A stretch of DNA of 64,000 nucleotides from Pantoea sp. Cy-639 (GTDB lineage: Bacteria; Pseudomonadota; Gammaproteobacteria; Pseudomonadales; Pseudomonadaceae): assembly GCF_011752525.1 (NCBI RefSeq), contig NZ_VWXI01000004.1, positions 186,001 through 250,000 on the forward strand, given 5' to 3'. The notes beneath the pieces are model-generated. The model ran no database searches. It was not told the DNA's origin and was given only the letters and a program-made list of their open reading frames with translations. A program made the translations under genes and the position numbers. Shown one piece after another: positions 8,191 through 17,778 of this stretch. How positions within the stretch are numbered: position 1 is the stretch's first letter; each line of letters starts with the position of its first letter.

Positions 8191-9147
8191 TCATTGCCAG
8201 CGTAGTCCGCTGCGCAGGGCCAGGTCCCAGGGGGGCACCGGGCTGAAACGGCTCTTGAGGAATTCGAGCAGCAAGCGGCTGCGAGAGTTCGTTTCATGCT
8301 CCAGACGCAGTGCGTAGATGCCGCTGGTCTCCGCCGTCGGCAGACCGTTTTCGCAGAACAACGGGACCAGTTCGCCGCGCAGCAGGTAGTCGCTGACCAG
8401 CCAGGTCGGCAGATGGGCCACGCCGAGGCCGGCGAGGGCGCCGAACAGTAGGGTCTCGGCGTTGTTGGCGGCCATGCGCATGCGCGCGGGGCGATACAGG
8501 CGCTGTTGGCCCTGCACGTCGAAGCGCCAGGCGAAGGGCGGCGCCAGGCCGTCCCAGTCCAGGCCGTCGTGCCCGGGCAGCTCGCTGGGGCAGGCCGGCA
8601 CGCCGCGGCTGGCCAGGTAGGCCGGGCTGGCGCAGGCGATGCGCACCATGTAGGCGAGCGGCGTGGCCACCAGGCGGGTATCGGCCAGGGGGCCGGCGCG
8701 CAGCACCAGGTCGACCTCGCCCAGGTGGCTGCCGTGCAGGTCGACGAAACTGTCGATCAGGCGCAGTTGCACGTCCAGCCCAGGGTAGGCGACCAGGAAG
8801 TCGGCGATGGCCGGGGCCAGGTGGCGGCGGCCGAAGGCGGCTGGGGCATCGATACGGATCAGCCCTTCCGGGGCGTTGCTCAGCGACACCGCCTCGGCGC
8901 GCGCCAGGCGCAGTTCCTCGATGATGCGCCGGGCCCGCTCGGCGAACGCATTGCCTGCGGGCGTGGCGCGCACGGCATGGGTGCTGCGGGCGAACAGGCG
9001 GCTGCCTACGGCGTTTTCCAGGTTGTCGATGCGCCGCGCCACGGCCGAGGGGGTGAGCGGATGGCGCCGGGCGGCGGCGGAGAAACTGCCGGTTTCCAGC
9101 ACGTCGAGAAACAGGCTCAGTTGTTCGGTGAGGATGTCGGGGCTCAT
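8191..9147 (-). CDS. LysR-family transcriptional regulator
   Basis: A 318-residue LTTR with N-terminal HTH (TGSFSAAARRHPLTPSAVARRI) and a substrate-binding domain. Start is MSPDILTEQL, chosen because the HTH begins about ten residues in; the open frame extends upstream across the divergent promoter region. The divergent TauE-type permease begins 116 bp away and is the likely target. The effector is unknown. Confidence 0.87.
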   Translation of the reverse strand: MSPDILTEQLSLFLDVLETGSFSAAARRHPLTPSAVARRIDNLENAVGSRLFARSTHAVRATPAGNAFAERARRIIEELRLARAEAVSLSNAPEGLIRIDAPAAFGRRHLAPAIADFLVAYPGLDVQLRLIDSFVDLHGSHLGEVDLVLRAGPLADTRLVATPLAYMVRIACASPAYLASRGVPACPSELPGHDGLDWDGLAPPFAWRFDVQGQQRLYRPARMRMAANNAETLLFGALAGLGVAHLPTWLVSDYLLRGELVPLFCENGLPTAETSGIYALRLEHETNSRSRLLLEFLKSRFSPVPPWDLALRSGLRWQ

Positions 9148-9262
9148 GGAGACTCTGCTTATGCAAGAAACGCAAAGCCATTGTGCGCTGCTGTGCGTTT
9201 CCCCGCCAGCCGCGACTGGGTAGCATGCCCGCATTCCTTTCAGACAGGCGGTTGAGGCTCCT

Positions 9263-10012
9263 ATGATCGAGTGGTTGTTGTACATCGCCCTGGGCGCGGC
9301 CCTGGGCACCATGGGCGGACTGTTCGGCATCGGCGGCGGGCTGATCGCGATTCCGGCGCTGGGCGTGCTGTTCGGCCTCGACCAGCAGTTGGCCCAGGGT
9401 ACCGCCCTGGTGATGGTGGTGCCCAACGTGCTGCTGGCGCTGTGGCGTTATCACCAGCGCAACCGCATCGAGCTGCGGCATGCCATCCCGTTGTCGTTGT
9501 GCAGTTTCGTGTTCGCCTGGCTGGGCTCTATCTGGGCGGTGGGCATCGATGCCCATTCGATGCGCCTGGGTTTCGTCGGTTTCCTGGTGGTGCTGGCGGT
9601 GTGGAACGTGGCGCGGATGTTCCTGCGGACGGCGTCGCCGAGCAGCGAGCTGCGCTATCCGTGGCCATGGCTGGGTGTGCTGGGTAGCTTTGCCGGGACC
9701 ATGGGTGGGTTGTTCGGCGTCGGCGGCGCGGTGGTGGCGACGCCGATACTGACGTCGGTGTTCGGCACCACCCAGGTGGTGGCCCAGGGGCTGTCGCTGG
9801 CGTTGGCGGCGCCGAGCACCCTGGTCACGCTGCTGACCTACGGGCTGCACCAGAGTGTCGACTGGAGCATCGGCATTCCCTTGGCCATCGGTGGGCTGTT
9901 GAGCATCAGCTGGGGCGTGAAGCTGGCCCACGCGCTGCCGGAGAAGGTGTTGCGCACGCTGTTCTGCGTGTTCCTGGTGGTCTGCGCGGTGATGCTCGGC
10001 TTCGAGATCTGA
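9263..10012 (+). CDS. TauE/SafE-family membrane permease
   Basis: A 249-residue integral membrane protein with about eight hydrophobic segments. The two internal repeats each start with a glycine-rich motif (GTMGGLFGIGGGLIAIP near residues 13-27, and GTMGGLFGVGGAVVATP in the second half), the hallmark of the TauE/SafE (DUF81) family. Members export sulfite, sulfoacetate or other small anions. The substrate is not predictable. The divergent LysR gene is the likely regulator. Confidence 0.87.
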   Translation: MIEWLLYIALGAALGTMGGLFGIGGGLIAIPALGVLFGLDQQLAQGTALVMVVPNVLLALWRYHQRNRIELRHAIPLSLCSFVFAWLGSIWAVGIDAHSMRLGFVGFLVVLAVWNVARMFLRTASPSSELRYPWPWLGVLGSFAGTMGGLFGVGGAVVATPILTSVFGTTQVVAQGLSLALAAPSTLVTLLTYGLHQSVDWSIGIPLAIGGLLSISWGVKLAHALPEKVLRTLFCVFLVVCAVMLGFEI

Positions 10013-10019
10013 CCGCCTG

Positions 10020-10078
10020 GCAGCGCTGCAGGAGCCAGCCAGGCGCCTGTTCGCCGGCAAGGCCGGCTCCCACGGTTG
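10020..10078. repeat. REP-like palindrome
   Basis: 'ggagccagccaggcgcctgttcgccggcaaggccggctccca' has complementary ggagcc/ggctcc arms and lies between two convergent genes. It belongs to the wider pseudomonad REP set, with a core differing from the 'aggagcgg' type. Confidence 0.5.
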
Positions 10079-10084
10079 ATGGGG

Positions 10085-10936
10085 TTATTTGAACCCCTCG
10101 ACGATGTACTCGGCCATGCAGTCGGTGATCGGTGACTGGCTCTGCGGGTTGCGCAGCAGCATCACATTGGCCATGTGCAACTGCGGCAGGCCATCGTTTT
10201 CGTCGAGGATGCGCAGTTCGCCGCCGATCAGGCTGTGCAGTTGCGCGGTCACCGCCAGGCCCGCGGTGACGATGGCGAAGATCGCCGCCAGGCTCGGGCT
10301 GGTGTAGGCGATGCGGTACTCGATGCCGTGGCGCTCCAGGGCGTTGCAGGTCCAGCCGCGGCAGAAGCAGTCGGTGTTGAACAGCGCCAGGGGCATCGGC
10401 CGCTGCTCCTGCGGGCAGAAACCCTGGGCCGCGGCCCACATCAGGCGCTCCTGGCGCAGCAACTGGCCGACCTCGTTGCCCGGTTCGCGGGTGACGATGG
10501 TCAGGTCCAGGTCCTGGCGCAGCATCAGTTGCTTCGACGAGTCGCAGTGCACCTCGACATGGATCAGCGGGTAGTCCTGGGCGAAGCGGCTGAGGATGCC
10601 GGGCAGGTAGCGCATGGCGTAGTCGTCCGGGGTGCCGATGCGCACCACGCCAACCATGTGCGGCATGCGCAGGGTATTGAACACCTCGCCATGCAGCTTG
10701 AGGATGCGCCGGGCATAGCCCAGCAGGACCTGGCCCTCGGCGGTCAGGCGCACCTGGCGGCCGTCGCGCTCGAACAACTGGCGCTGCAGGATGTCCTCCT
10801 CCAGGCGTTTCATCTGCATGCTGACCGCCGACTGGGTGCGGTTGACCACCTCGCCGGCGCGGGTGAAACCGCCTTGCTCGGCAATCGCGACGAAGGTGCG
10901 CAGTACATCGGCATCGAGACTCTGATACGTGGACAT
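10085..10936 (-). CDS. LysR-family transcriptional regulator
   Basis: A 283-residue LTTR with N-terminal HTH (GGFTRAGEVVNRTQSAVSMQMKRLEE) and a substrate-binding domain. Start is taken at MSTYQSLDAD; an upstream in-frame Met (MPCISEID) is possible. It is divergent, 96 bp away, from a DUF1127 gene. The same LysR/DUF1127 pairing is common in Proteobacteria, so it may regulate that small gene. It resembles the LrhA-like LTTR branch only loosely. Confidence 0.85.
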   Translation of the reverse strand: MSTYQSLDADVLRTFVAIAEQGGFTRAGEVVNRTQSAVSMQMKRLEEDILQRQLFERDGRQVRLTAEGQVLLGYARRILKLHGEVFNTLRMPHMVGVVRIGTPDDYAMRYLPGILSRFAQDYPLIHVEVHCDSSKQLMLRQDLDLTIVTREPGNEVGQLLRQERLMWAAAQGFCPQEQRPMPLALFNTDCFCRGWTCNALERHGIEYRIAYTSPSLAAIFAIVTAGLAVTAQLHSLIGGELRILDENDGLPQLHMANVMLLRNPQSQSPITDCMAEYIVEGFK

Positions 10937-11032
10937 TGCATCAATCTCCGAGATGCATGGCATCAGAAACATTCGTTGGATTGATCTTAGGCCTGGGCGG
11001 AGACTGGATCCATCCACAAGGAGGGCGTCAAG

Positions 11033-11227
11033 ATGAAAGGTCATTTCAACGTAGCGCACCACACGGCATCACCCCTGAGCCACCTGTTGCGCTGGTACGA
11101 GCTGCACCGTCAACGCGAGGAGCTGGCGCGCCTGAGCGATGCCACGCTGCACGACCTGGGGCTGTCGCGGGCCGATATCCAGCAGGAGGCCGAGCGGCAT
11201 TTCTGGGACGATCCGCTGCGCAAGTGA
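11033..11227 (+). CDS. DUF1127 (YjiS-like) small protein
   Basis: A 64-residue protein with the DUF1127 core RQREELARLSDATLHDLGLSR and the trailing 'DIQQEAERHFWDD'. It is preceded by AAGGAGG at good spacing. Small Arg-rich proteins of this family have been linked to RNA turnover and phosphate or carbon metabolism in some alphaproteobacteria; the role in Pseudomonas is unknown. It is divergent from the LysR gene. Confidence 0.85.
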   Translation: MKGHFNVAHHTASPLSHLLRWYELHRQREELARLSDATLHDLGLSRADIQQEAERHFWDDPLRK

Positions 11228-11235
11228 ACGGTGGC

Positions 11236-11305
11236 TTCGATCGCGGGTCGAGCCCGCTCCCATGGCAGTCATCGCGCATGGGGGCGGGCTTGATCCGCGA
11301 TTGCG
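11236..11305. repeat. Inverted REP pair
   Basis: Two near-complementary 29-nt arms, with cores tcgagcccgctccca and ggggcgggcttgatc, form a long hairpin in the 113-bp gap before the YcaQ-like gene. The arms match the 'gggcaagcccgctc' REP type. Confidence 0.65.
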
Positions 11306-11340
11306 TCTTTACTGTCTGAACACCAGACGGAGCCCACCTC

Positions 11341-12561
11341 ATGCCCCTCAGCTTGTCCCTCGCCCAGGCCCGCCGCCTGGCCTTGTCCGCCCAGGGCTTC
11401 GGCAAGGCGCCCGACAGCGAACCTACCCGGGCCAGCCTCCGACGCACGCTCGAACGCCTGGGCGTGGTGCAGATCGACTCGGTCAACGCCCTGGTTCGCT
11501 CCCATTACCTGCCGTTGTTTTCCCGCCTGGGTGATTACCCACAGGCCGCGCTCGACCAGCTCGCCTGGGGCACGCGTCGCCAGCGCCGTTTGTTCGAATA
11601 CTGGGGGCACGAGGCCTCGCTGTTGCCGCTGGCGCTCTATCCGCTGATGCGCTGGCGCATGGCCCACGCCCTCGAAGGCAGGGGCATCTACCGACAGTTG
11701 GCGACATTCGGCCGCGAGCGCCGCGATGTCATCGACCGGGTGCTTGCGGCGGTACGCGAGCGTGGCGCGCTGGGCGCTGGCAGTCTGTCGACCCGTGAAG
11801 GCCCCGCCGGACCTTGGTGGGACTGGAGCGAAGAAAAGCACGCGCTGGAATGGCTGTTCGCCGCCGGCGAAGTCAGCGTGGCTGGGCGACGTGGGTTCGA
11901 ACGTCTCTACGACCTGCCAGAGCGGGTGCTGCCCGTCGAGATCCTCCAGCAATCCGTGCCCGGCGAGACCGAGGCCCACCAGGGGCTGATGCTGCATGCC
12001 GCCCAGGCCTTGGGCGTGGCCACCGAACAAGACCTGCGTGACTACTTCCGGCTATCGCCGCAGCAGAGCAAGGCCGCCCTGGCCGAACTGCTCGCCGATG
12101 GCCGCCTGCAGGCCTGCAGCGTGCAAGGCTGGAAGTCGACCGCGTACCTGGCCGGCACGCCGCGCATCCCCCGGCGCATCGCGGCCAGCGCCTTGCTCTC
12201 GCCGTTCGACTCGTTGATCTGGGAACGCAGCCGTACCGAGCGGCTGTTCGATTTCCGCTACCGCCTGGAAATCTACACTCCGGCGCACAAGCGGGTGTAC
12301 GGCTACTACGTGCTGCCGTTCCTGTACCAGGAACGCATCGCCGCGCGCCTGGATCTACGCGCCGAACGCGCCCAGGGGCGGTTGACGGTGCATGCGGTGC
12401 ATGAGGAGGCGACCGGGCTGGATGAGGAAGGCTACCAGGCACTGGCCACGAACCTGTGGCGCCTGGCCGGCTGGCTGGGGTTGCAGCGGGTGCAGCCGGA
12501 CTGCCCTCGGGCCGAGGGCGGTCGGCTGCGTCAGGCGCTGCTCAGCGCCGCACTTGCTTGA
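11341..12561 (+). CDS. YcaQ-like DNA glycosylase (winged-helix, DUF1006)
   Basis: A 406-residue protein of the AlkX/YcaQ family, which in E. coli unhooks DNA interstrand crosslinks. Family blocks are visible: '[25 protein letters not shown]' near residues 40-64, '[13 protein letters not shown]' and the '[28 protein letters not shown]' block in the C-terminal half. Its length is normal. The 3' end overlaps the convergent DAHP synthase gene by 20 bp. The family assignment is firm; crosslink repair here is by analogy. Confidence 0.82.
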   Translation: MPLSLSLAQARRLALSAQGFGKAPDSEPTRASLRRTLERLGVVQIDSVNALVRSHYLPLFSRLGDYPQAALDQLAWGTRRQRRLFEYWGHEASLLPLALYPLMRWRMAHALEGRGIYRQLATFGRERRDVIDRVLAAVRERGALGAGSLSTREGPAGPWWDWSEEKHALEWLFAAGEVSVAGRRGFERLYDLPERVLPVEILQQSVPGETEAHQGLMLHAAQALGVATEQDLRDYFRLSPQQSKAALAELLADGRLQACSVQGWKSTAYLAGTPRIPRRIAASALLSPFDSLIWERSRTERLFDFRYRLEIYTPAHKRVYGYYVLPFLYQERIAARLDLRAERAQGRLTVHAVHEEATGLDEEGYQALATNLWRLAGWLGLQRVQPDCPRAEGGRLRQALLSAALA

Positions 12562-13888
12562 GGGTTTCGGCGATCAGGAAGGCCAGTTCCAGGGACTGGT
12601 CGGCGTTCATCCGCGGATCGCAGTGGGTGTGGTAGCGATCCGACAGCGCATCTTCGGTGATCGGCCGCGCGCCGCCGATGCATTCGGTGACGTTCTGCCC
12701 GGTCATTTCGATGTGGATGCCACCGGCATGGCTGCCTTCGGCCTGGTGCACCTGGAAGAACTGCTTCACCTCGTCGAGGATCTGCGCGAAGTCGCGGGTC
12801 TTGTAGCCGCTGCTGGCCTTGATGGTGTTGCCGTGCATCGGGTCGGAGCTCCACAGCACCTGGCGGCCTTCGCGCTCGACGGTGCGGATCAGCCCCGGCA
12901 GGTGTTCGCCGACCTTGCTGGCGCCCATGCGCACGATCAGGTTCAGGCGGCCGGGATCGTTGTCCGGGTTGAGCACGTCGATCAGGCGGATCAGATCCTC
13001 GGGGTTCATGCTCGGGCCGACCTTGACGCCGATCGGGTTGTGCACGCCACGCAGGAATTCGACATGGGCGCCGTCCAGTTGGCGGGTGCGGTCGCCGATC
13101 CACAGCATGTGCGCCGAGCAGTCGTAGTAGTCGCCGGACAGGCTGTCGCGGCGCACGAAGGCTTCTTCATAGTTGAGCAGCAGCGCCTCGTGGGCGGTGA
13201 AGAAGCTGGTCTCGCGCAGTTGCGGGGCGCTGTCCAGGCCACAGGCGCGCATGAACGCCAGGGTTTCATCGATGCGGTTGGCCAACTGGTGGTACTTGTC
13301 GGCCAGGGCCGAGTTGGCGATGAAGTCCAGGTTCCATTTGTGCACCTGGTGCAGGTCGGCGAATCCGCCCTGGGCGAAGGCGCGCAGCAGGTTGAGGCTG
13401 GCGGTGGCCTGGTGGTAGGCCTGCAGCAGCCGGTCGGGATCGGGTACGCGGCTGGCGGTGTCGAAGCCGATACCGTTGACGATGTCGCCACGGTAGGCAG
13501 GCAGGGTGATGTCGCCAATGGTTTCGTCATTGGCCGAGCGCGGCTTGGCGAACTGACCGGCCATGCGTCCTACCTTCACCACCGGGCAGCCGGCGGCGAA
13601 GGTCATGACGATGGCCATCTGCAGCAGCACCTTGAAGGTGTCGCGGATCTTCGCGGCGGAGAACTCGGCGAAACTCTCGGCGCAGTCACCGCCCTGGAGC
13701 AGGAAGGCGCGACCCTGGGTGACCTCGGCGAATTGCCGGCGCAGTTCGCGGGCCTCGCCGGCAAACACCAGTGGCGGGTAGCTGGCCAGCGTCTGCTCCA
13801 CCTTCAGCAGGTGCGCGGCGTCGGGGTAGATGGGTTGTTGCTGGATCGGCAGGGTGCGCCAGCTGTCGGGGCTCCAAGGTCGGGTCAT
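12542..13888 (-). CDS. Class II (plant-type) DAHP synthase
   Basis: A 448-residue class II 3-deoxy-D-arabino-heptulosonate-7-phosphate synthase, joining PEP and erythrose-4-phosphate in the first step of the shikimate pathway. Diagnostic blocks: [27 protein letters not shown] (metal-binding Cys), [13 protein letters not shown], and [17 protein letters not shown] near the C-terminus. Start is [10 protein letters not shown] by family length; two upstream Met codons would add non-conserved residues. Pseudomonads use this enzyme alongside type I AroF/G forms. It is convergent with the YcaQ-like gene. Confidence 0.93.
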   Translation of the reverse strand: MTRPWSPDSWRTLPIQQQPIYPDAAHLLKVEQTLASYPPLVFAGEARELRRQFAEVTQGRAFLLQGGDCAESFAEFSAAKIRDTFKVLLQMAIVMTFAAGCPVVKVGRMAGQFAKPRSANDETIGDITLPAYRGDIVNGIGFDTASRVPDPDRLLQAYHQATASLNLLRAFAQGGFADLHQVHKWNLDFIANSALADKYHQLANRIDETLAFMRACGLDSAPQLRETSFFTAHEALLLNYEEAFVRRDSLSGDYYDCSAHMLWIGDRTRQLDGAHVEFLRGVHNPIGVKVGPSMNPEDLIRLIDVLNPDNDPGRLNLIVRMGASKVGEHLPGLIRTVEREGRQVLWSSDPMHGNTIKASSGYKTRDFAQILDEVKQFFQVHQAEGSHAGGIHIEMTGQNVTECIGGARPITEDALSDRYHTHCDPRMNADQSLELAFLIAETLKQVRR

Positions 13889-14006
13889 TGCGGCTCTATC
13901 CATAGTGTCGATGCGTTCGTTGCGGCCATGGTAACGCTGGCGGCGTGCTTGTTGCACCCACGGCATTGGCGGACAATGCGCGTTTTTGCGCAGGTGGGTG
14001 GTAAGG

Positions 14007-14762
14007 ATGGCGACGGAGCGGGAAGAGCGGCTGCTGGCGCGGGTGGAAGATGCCTTTGGCGTGATCAGCGTGTACGAGGTGGAGGATTATCGCTTCCTCG
14101 AGTTCGGCGATGCCATCGAGCAAAGCTGCACCTTCACCGCCGATCCCAGCTGGCTTGAGTACGACTACACCCGGGCGATGCTGGTTGGCGCGTTGTGCCA
14201 TGAGCAGCCCGAGAGTGCGCTGTTCCTCGGCCTGGGCGCCGGTACCCTGACCCAGGCATGCCTGAAGTTCCTGCCGCTGGAGGATGTCGAGGCCATCGAA
14301 CTGCGTCCGGATGTGCCGCGCCTGGCCATGGAATACCTGGGGCTGGACGACGATCCGCGGCTGTACGTACGGGTGGGCGATGCCATCGAGCTGCTGCCCA
14401 CGGCGGAAAAGACCGACCTGCTGTTCGTCGACCTGTACACCGACCACGGCCCCGGGGTCGGGCACCTGGCCTGGGGGTTCCTGGAGAACTGCCAGAAACA
14501 GCTCAATCCGGGCGGCTGGCTGGTGATCAACCAGTGGGCCGGCGATGATGGCCGGCCGTTGGGCGCGGCCTTGCTGCGCGGTCTGTACCACCGGCATTAC
14601 TGGGAGTTGCCGGTGAAGGAGGGCAACGTGATCTTGCTGGTGCCGGCGGACCTGGAGCAGATGCTGGACATCGACGCGGTCCGCGCCCGGGCCGAGGCGT
14701 TGGCGCCAAGGCTGGGGTACTCGCTGGAGTACCTGATCAAGGCAATCCGACCGGCGAGCTGA
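14007..14762 (+). CDS. Spermidine synthase-like methyltransferase-fold protein
   Basis: A 251-residue class I methyltransferase-fold protein of the polyamine-synthase superfamily. The nucleotide-binding motif [14 protein letters not shown] is followed by an acidic strand end (EAIELRP), and [14 protein letters not shown] occupies the DxYxxD-like catalytic position. It is shorter than true SpeE and lacks its N-terminal barrel, so decarboxy-SAM aminopropyl transfer is doubtful. I took the start at MATEREE after TAAGG; an upstream Met is in frame. It is divergent from the DAHP synthase gene and followed by the deaD leader. Confidence 0.75.
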   Translation: MATEREERLLARVEDAFGVISVYEVEDYRFLEFGDAIEQSCTFTADPSWLEYDYTRAMLVGALCHEQPESALFLGLGAGTLTQACLKFLPLEDVEAIELRPDVPRLAMEYLGLDDDPRLYVRVGDAIELLPTAEKTDLLFVDLYTDHGPGVGHLAWGFLENCQKQLNPGGWLVINQWAGDDGRPLGAALLRGLYHRHYWELPVKEGNVILLVPADLEQMLDIDAVRARAEALAPRLGYSLEYLIKAIRPAS

Positions 14763-15120
14763 CAGGGGCGCAGGTCCCGCCGCTTCTGCAAGGATTGCAT
14801 GCAGGGCAAGGGAAACGATTCAGCCTGGATCCAATGCGACCTGCATGCGGGTCAAGAAGACTGAAATATTTCTCACGGTTCACACCGAATTCGGGTATAG
14901 TACGCGCCGGTCTTTTAGCGGACCTCAAAATCAGGTGGTGCAAATCCTCCGAATCCAGCTTCGGCTGCATGTCCGCTAGGCGGACCCTCTCACACCGTTT
15001 TCATTTTCAATCGTTTTCGCAAATCCCCGCCGCCAAAGCTGCCTGGGTGACCTTCTGGTCTTTCAAGGCATGTGCAGCTTTGGAGCATGGGTCTTTGCGG
15101 ATGCACCTAGAGGCAGACCC
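14763..15120 (+). promoter_or_regulatory. Promoter region and long structured leader of deaD
   Basis: No gene is seen in this 358-bp gap. TATAGT at 14896-14901 with a GC-rich discriminator (acgcgcc) resembles the tRNA promoter at 27.03 kb, but its -35 is poor. That would give a leader of roughly 210 nt. The leader contains complementary agcggac (14917-14923) and gtccgct (14971-14977), enclosing smaller hairpins (acct/aggt and cagct/ggctg). Long structured leaders are usual for cold-induced DEAD-box helicases. Confidence 0.5.
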
Positions 15121-16797
15121 ATGACCCAGGAAACCGGCGGATTCGCCGCTCTCGATCTTAATCCGAACATCGTTGCTGCCGTCCTGGCCACCGGCTATGA
15201 AGAGCCGTCGGCCATTCAGCAACAGTCGATCCCGATCATCCTCGCCGGTCACGACATGATCGGCCAGGCGCAGACTGGCACCGGCAAGACCGCTGCCTTC
15301 GCCCTGCCGATCCTCAACAAGATCGACGTGAGCAAGCGCGAACCGCAAGCCCTGATCCTGGCGCCAACCCGTGAGTTGGCGCTGCAAGTAGCTACCGCTT
15401 TCGAAACCTACGCCAAGCAGATGCCGGGCGTTAACGTAGTGGCTGTCTACGGTGGTGCCCCGATGGGCCCACAACTGCGTGCCATTCGCAACGGCGCGCA
15501 GATCGTCGTCGCTACCCCTGGCCGTCTGTGCGACCACCTGCGTCGCGACGAGAAAGTCCTGTCCACCGTTCAGTACCTGGTACTCGACGAAGCGGACGAG
15601 ATGCTCAAGCTCGGCTTCATGGATGACCTCGAAGTGATCTTCGACGCCATTCCGGAATCGCGCCAGACCGTACTGTTCTCTGCCACTCTGCCATCTTCGA
15701 TCCGTTCGATCGCCGAGCGCCACCTGCGCGAGCCGAAGCACGTCAAGATCCAGAGCAAGACCCAGACCGTCACCGCGATCGAGCAGGCCCACCTGATGGT
15801 CCACGCCGACCAGAAGATCCCGGCCGTGCTGCGCCTGCTGGAAGTGGAAGAGTTCGACGCGCTGATCGCCTTCGTGCGTACCAAGCAAGCCACCCTGGAC
15901 CTGGCCGCCGCCCTGGAAGCCAAGGGCTACAAGGCCGCTGCGCTGAACGGCGACATCGCCCAGAACCAGCGTGAGCGCGTGATCGACTCGCTCAAGGACG
16001 GTCGCCTGGACATCGTCGTCGCTACCGACGTCGCTGCCCGTGGCCTGGACGTACCGCGCATCACCCACGTGTTCAACGTCGACATGCCGTACGATCCGGA
16101 GTCCTACGTGCACCGTATCGGCCGTACCGGCCGTGCCGGCCGCGATGGTCGCGCACTGCTGCTGGTCACCCCGCGCGAGCGCCGCATGCTGCAGGTGATC
16201 GAGCGTGTCACCGGGCAGAAGGTTGCCGAAGCCCGTCTGCCTAACCCGCAGGCCGTGCTGGATGCGCGCATCAAGAAGCTGACCAAGAGCCTGGCGCCGC
16301 TGGTAGCCGAGTCCGAGGCCAGCCACGGCGAGCTGTTCGACCGCCTGACCGCCGACCTGGGCTGCACCCCGCGTGCCCTGGCTGCGGCCCTGCTGCGCAA
16401 GGCCACCAACGGCCAGGCGCTGGACCTGGCCACCGTCGAGCGCGAGCAGCCGCTGGTGCCGACCTACACCCCGCGTGAGCGTGGCGAGCGCACCGAGCGT
16501 GGCGAGCGTCCTGACCGCGGTGACCGTGAGCGTCGTGCGCCGATGCCGCTGGCCGAAGGTCGCGTGCGTTGCCGTACCGCCCTGGGTGCCCGTGACGGTA
16601 TCGCTGCCAAGAACCTGCTGGGCGCGATCCTCAACGAAGGTGGCCTGGCGCGTGACGCCATCGGCCGTATCCAGGTCCGTGACAGCTTCAGCCTGATCGA
16701 GCTGCCGGAAGAAGGCCTGGAGCGTCTGCTGTCCAAGCTCAAGGACACCCGTGTGGCCGGCAAGCAGCTGAAGCTGCGCCGCTACCGCGAAGATTGA
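15121..16797 (+). CDS. deaD: ATP-dependent DEAD-box RNA helicase DeaD/CsdA
   Basis: A 558-residue helicase that unwinds structured RNA in ribosome assembly and cold-shock mRNA handling. Motifs in order: Q-motif region (residues ~8-36), AQTGTGKT (50-57), PTRELA, TPGR, DEAD, SAT, and HRIGRTGRAGR. An Arg/Glu-rich linker (RERGERTERGERPDRGDRE) is followed by a DbpA-like RNA-binding domain (about 485-555). Start is MTQETGG after a purine-rich site; an in-frame upstream Met lies in the leader. It is monocistronic, with its own terminator. Confidence 0.95.
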   Translation: MTQETGGFAALDLNPNIVAAVLATGYEEPSAIQQQSIPIILAGHDMIGQAQTGTGKTAAFALPILNKIDVSKREPQALILAPTRELALQVATAFETYAKQMPGVNVVAVYGGAPMGPQLRAIRNGAQIVVATPGRLCDHLRRDEKVLSTVQYLVLDEADEMLKLGFMDDLEVIFDAIPESRQTVLFSATLPSSIRSIAERHLREPKHVKIQSKTQTVTAIEQAHLMVHADQKIPAVLRLLEVEEFDALIAFVRTKQATLDLAAALEAKGYKAAALNGDIAQNQRERVIDSLKDGRLDIVVATDVAARGLDVPRITHVFNVDMPYDPESYVHRIGRTGRAGRDGRALLLVTPRERRMLQVIERVTGQKVAEARLPNPQAVLDARIKKLTKSLAPLVAESEASHGELFDRLTADLGCTPRALAAALLRKATNGQALDLATVEREQPLVPTYTPRERGERTERGERPDRGDRERRAPMPLAEGRVRCRTALGARDGIAAKNLLGAILNEGGLARDAIGRIQVRDSFSLIELPEEGLERLLSKLKDTRVAGKQLKLRRYRED

Positions 16798-16812
16798 TCC
16801 TTACGCGGCAAT

Positions 16813-16847
16813 GAAAAAATCCCCGGCCCAGGCCGGGGATTTTTTTT
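16813..16847 (+). terminator. Intrinsic terminator of deaD
   Basis: The hairpin atccccggcc/ggccggggat has an A-run before and a T-run after it, 15 bp past the stop. Confidence 0.92.
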
Positions 16848-16874
16848 GCCTGCCAGCCTTCCTGTCTCGATCGC

Positions 16875-16920
16875 TGCAGGGGCGGCCTTGTGTGGCGAAG
16901 GGGCGCAACGCGCCCCCGGC
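16875..16920. repeat. REP-like repeat
   Basis: 'gcaggggcggccttgtgtggcgaaggggcgc' lies between two convergent transcription units. Same family as the copies at 19.60 and 25.88 kb. Confidence 0.6.
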
Positions 16921-16925
16921 ATGCT

Positions 16926-17678
16926 TCAGTCGAACCTGTAGATATCCATGCCCAGCGCCCCCAGGGTAAACCCCTGGTGCACGATCCCGATCCGCTCGCC
17001 AGCTCCCATGGCAAAGAACAGGGGCAACAGGTGCTCATCGCTCGGGTGATTGCGCACCGCGTACGGTGCCTGCTGCCGATAGTCCAGCAACGCGGCCCGG
17101 TCATCCGCTTGCAGGCGTTCCACCACCCAGTCGCGAAACGCCAGTGCCCAAGGCTCGATCGAATCCGCTCCGGCATGCCAGTCCAGTTCGCCGAGGTTGT
17201 GCGTGATGCTGCCTGAACCAATCAGCAGTATCCCTTCCTGGCGCAGCGTGGCCAGTGCCGCGCCGACTTCGAGTTGCAGGGCCGGGCCTGACTGGCTGGG
17301 CAGCGATACCTGGACCACCGGGATGTCTGCTGCCGGGTACATCAACGACAACGGCACCCAGGCGCCATGGTCGAAGGGGCGCTGTTCATCCAACTGCGCA
17401 CCCAGCAGCCCGGCAATCCGCCTGGCCAGGCCGGGCTCGCCCGGCGCGGGGTACTGCACGGCGTACAGCGCCGGCGGGAAGCCACCGAAGTCGTGCCAGG
17501 TCCGCGGCTGCGCATTGCCTGTCACCAACAGTTCGCGGCTTTCCCAGTGTGCCGACACCACCACGATCGCCTTCGGACGGGGCAGGGCGCGAGCCAGCCC
17601 GGCCAGGGCCGGGCCACTGGCACCGGGTTGCAGGGCGAGCATCGGGGATCCATGGGAAATGAACAGGCTGGGCAGCAT
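16926..17678 (-). CDS. DODA-type (LigB-fold) extradiol dioxygenase family protein
   Basis: A 250-residue protein of the 4,5-DOPA-dioxygenase/YgiD family, which are metal-dependent ring-opening enzymes. Visible family blocks: the SHGSPMLAL N-terminus (metal His), VVSAHWES, 'HDFGGFPPALYAVQYPAPG', 'DHGAWVPLSLMYP', 'IGSGSITHNL' and 'EHLLPLFFAMGAG'. The physiological substrate in bacteria is not settled. It is divergent from tpm, about 100 bp away. Confidence 0.85.
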   Translation of the reverse strand: MLPSLFISHGSPMLALQPGASGPALAGLARALPRPKAIVVVSAHWESRELLVTGNAQPRTWHDFGGFPPALYAVQYPAPGEPGLARRIAGLLGAQLDEQRPFDHGAWVPLSLMYPAADIPVVQVSLPSQSGPALQLEVGAALATLRQEGILLIGSGSITHNLGELDWHAGADSIEPWALAFRDWVVERLQADDRAALLDYRQQAPYAVRNHPSDEHLLPLFFAMGAGERIGIVHQGFTLGALGMDIYRFD

Positions 17679-17778
17679 GGCGAGGTCCTGGCGGGTAAGA
17701 TGCGTTCATCTTCGATCAGGCAACGATCGAGATCCAATATAAGTTTTCAGGCCTATATATCGAAGAATTGGAGGAATC

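Noticed and set aside
8294..10060. A 588-codon frame antisense across LysR and TauE-type genes
   Set aside because: Arg/His/Gln-rich composition, no domain, and it overlaps two conserved genes.
12392..14158. A 588-codon frame antisense to the DAHP synthase gene
   Set aside because: It bridges the ends of two conserved genes in a frame without any recognisable domain.
14911..14985. A tRNA-like gene in the deaD leader
   Set aside because: The 7-bp outer stem and small hairpins do not form a proper D-arm/anticodon/T-arm order, the apparent anticodon loop lacks T33, and no CCA end follows the stem.
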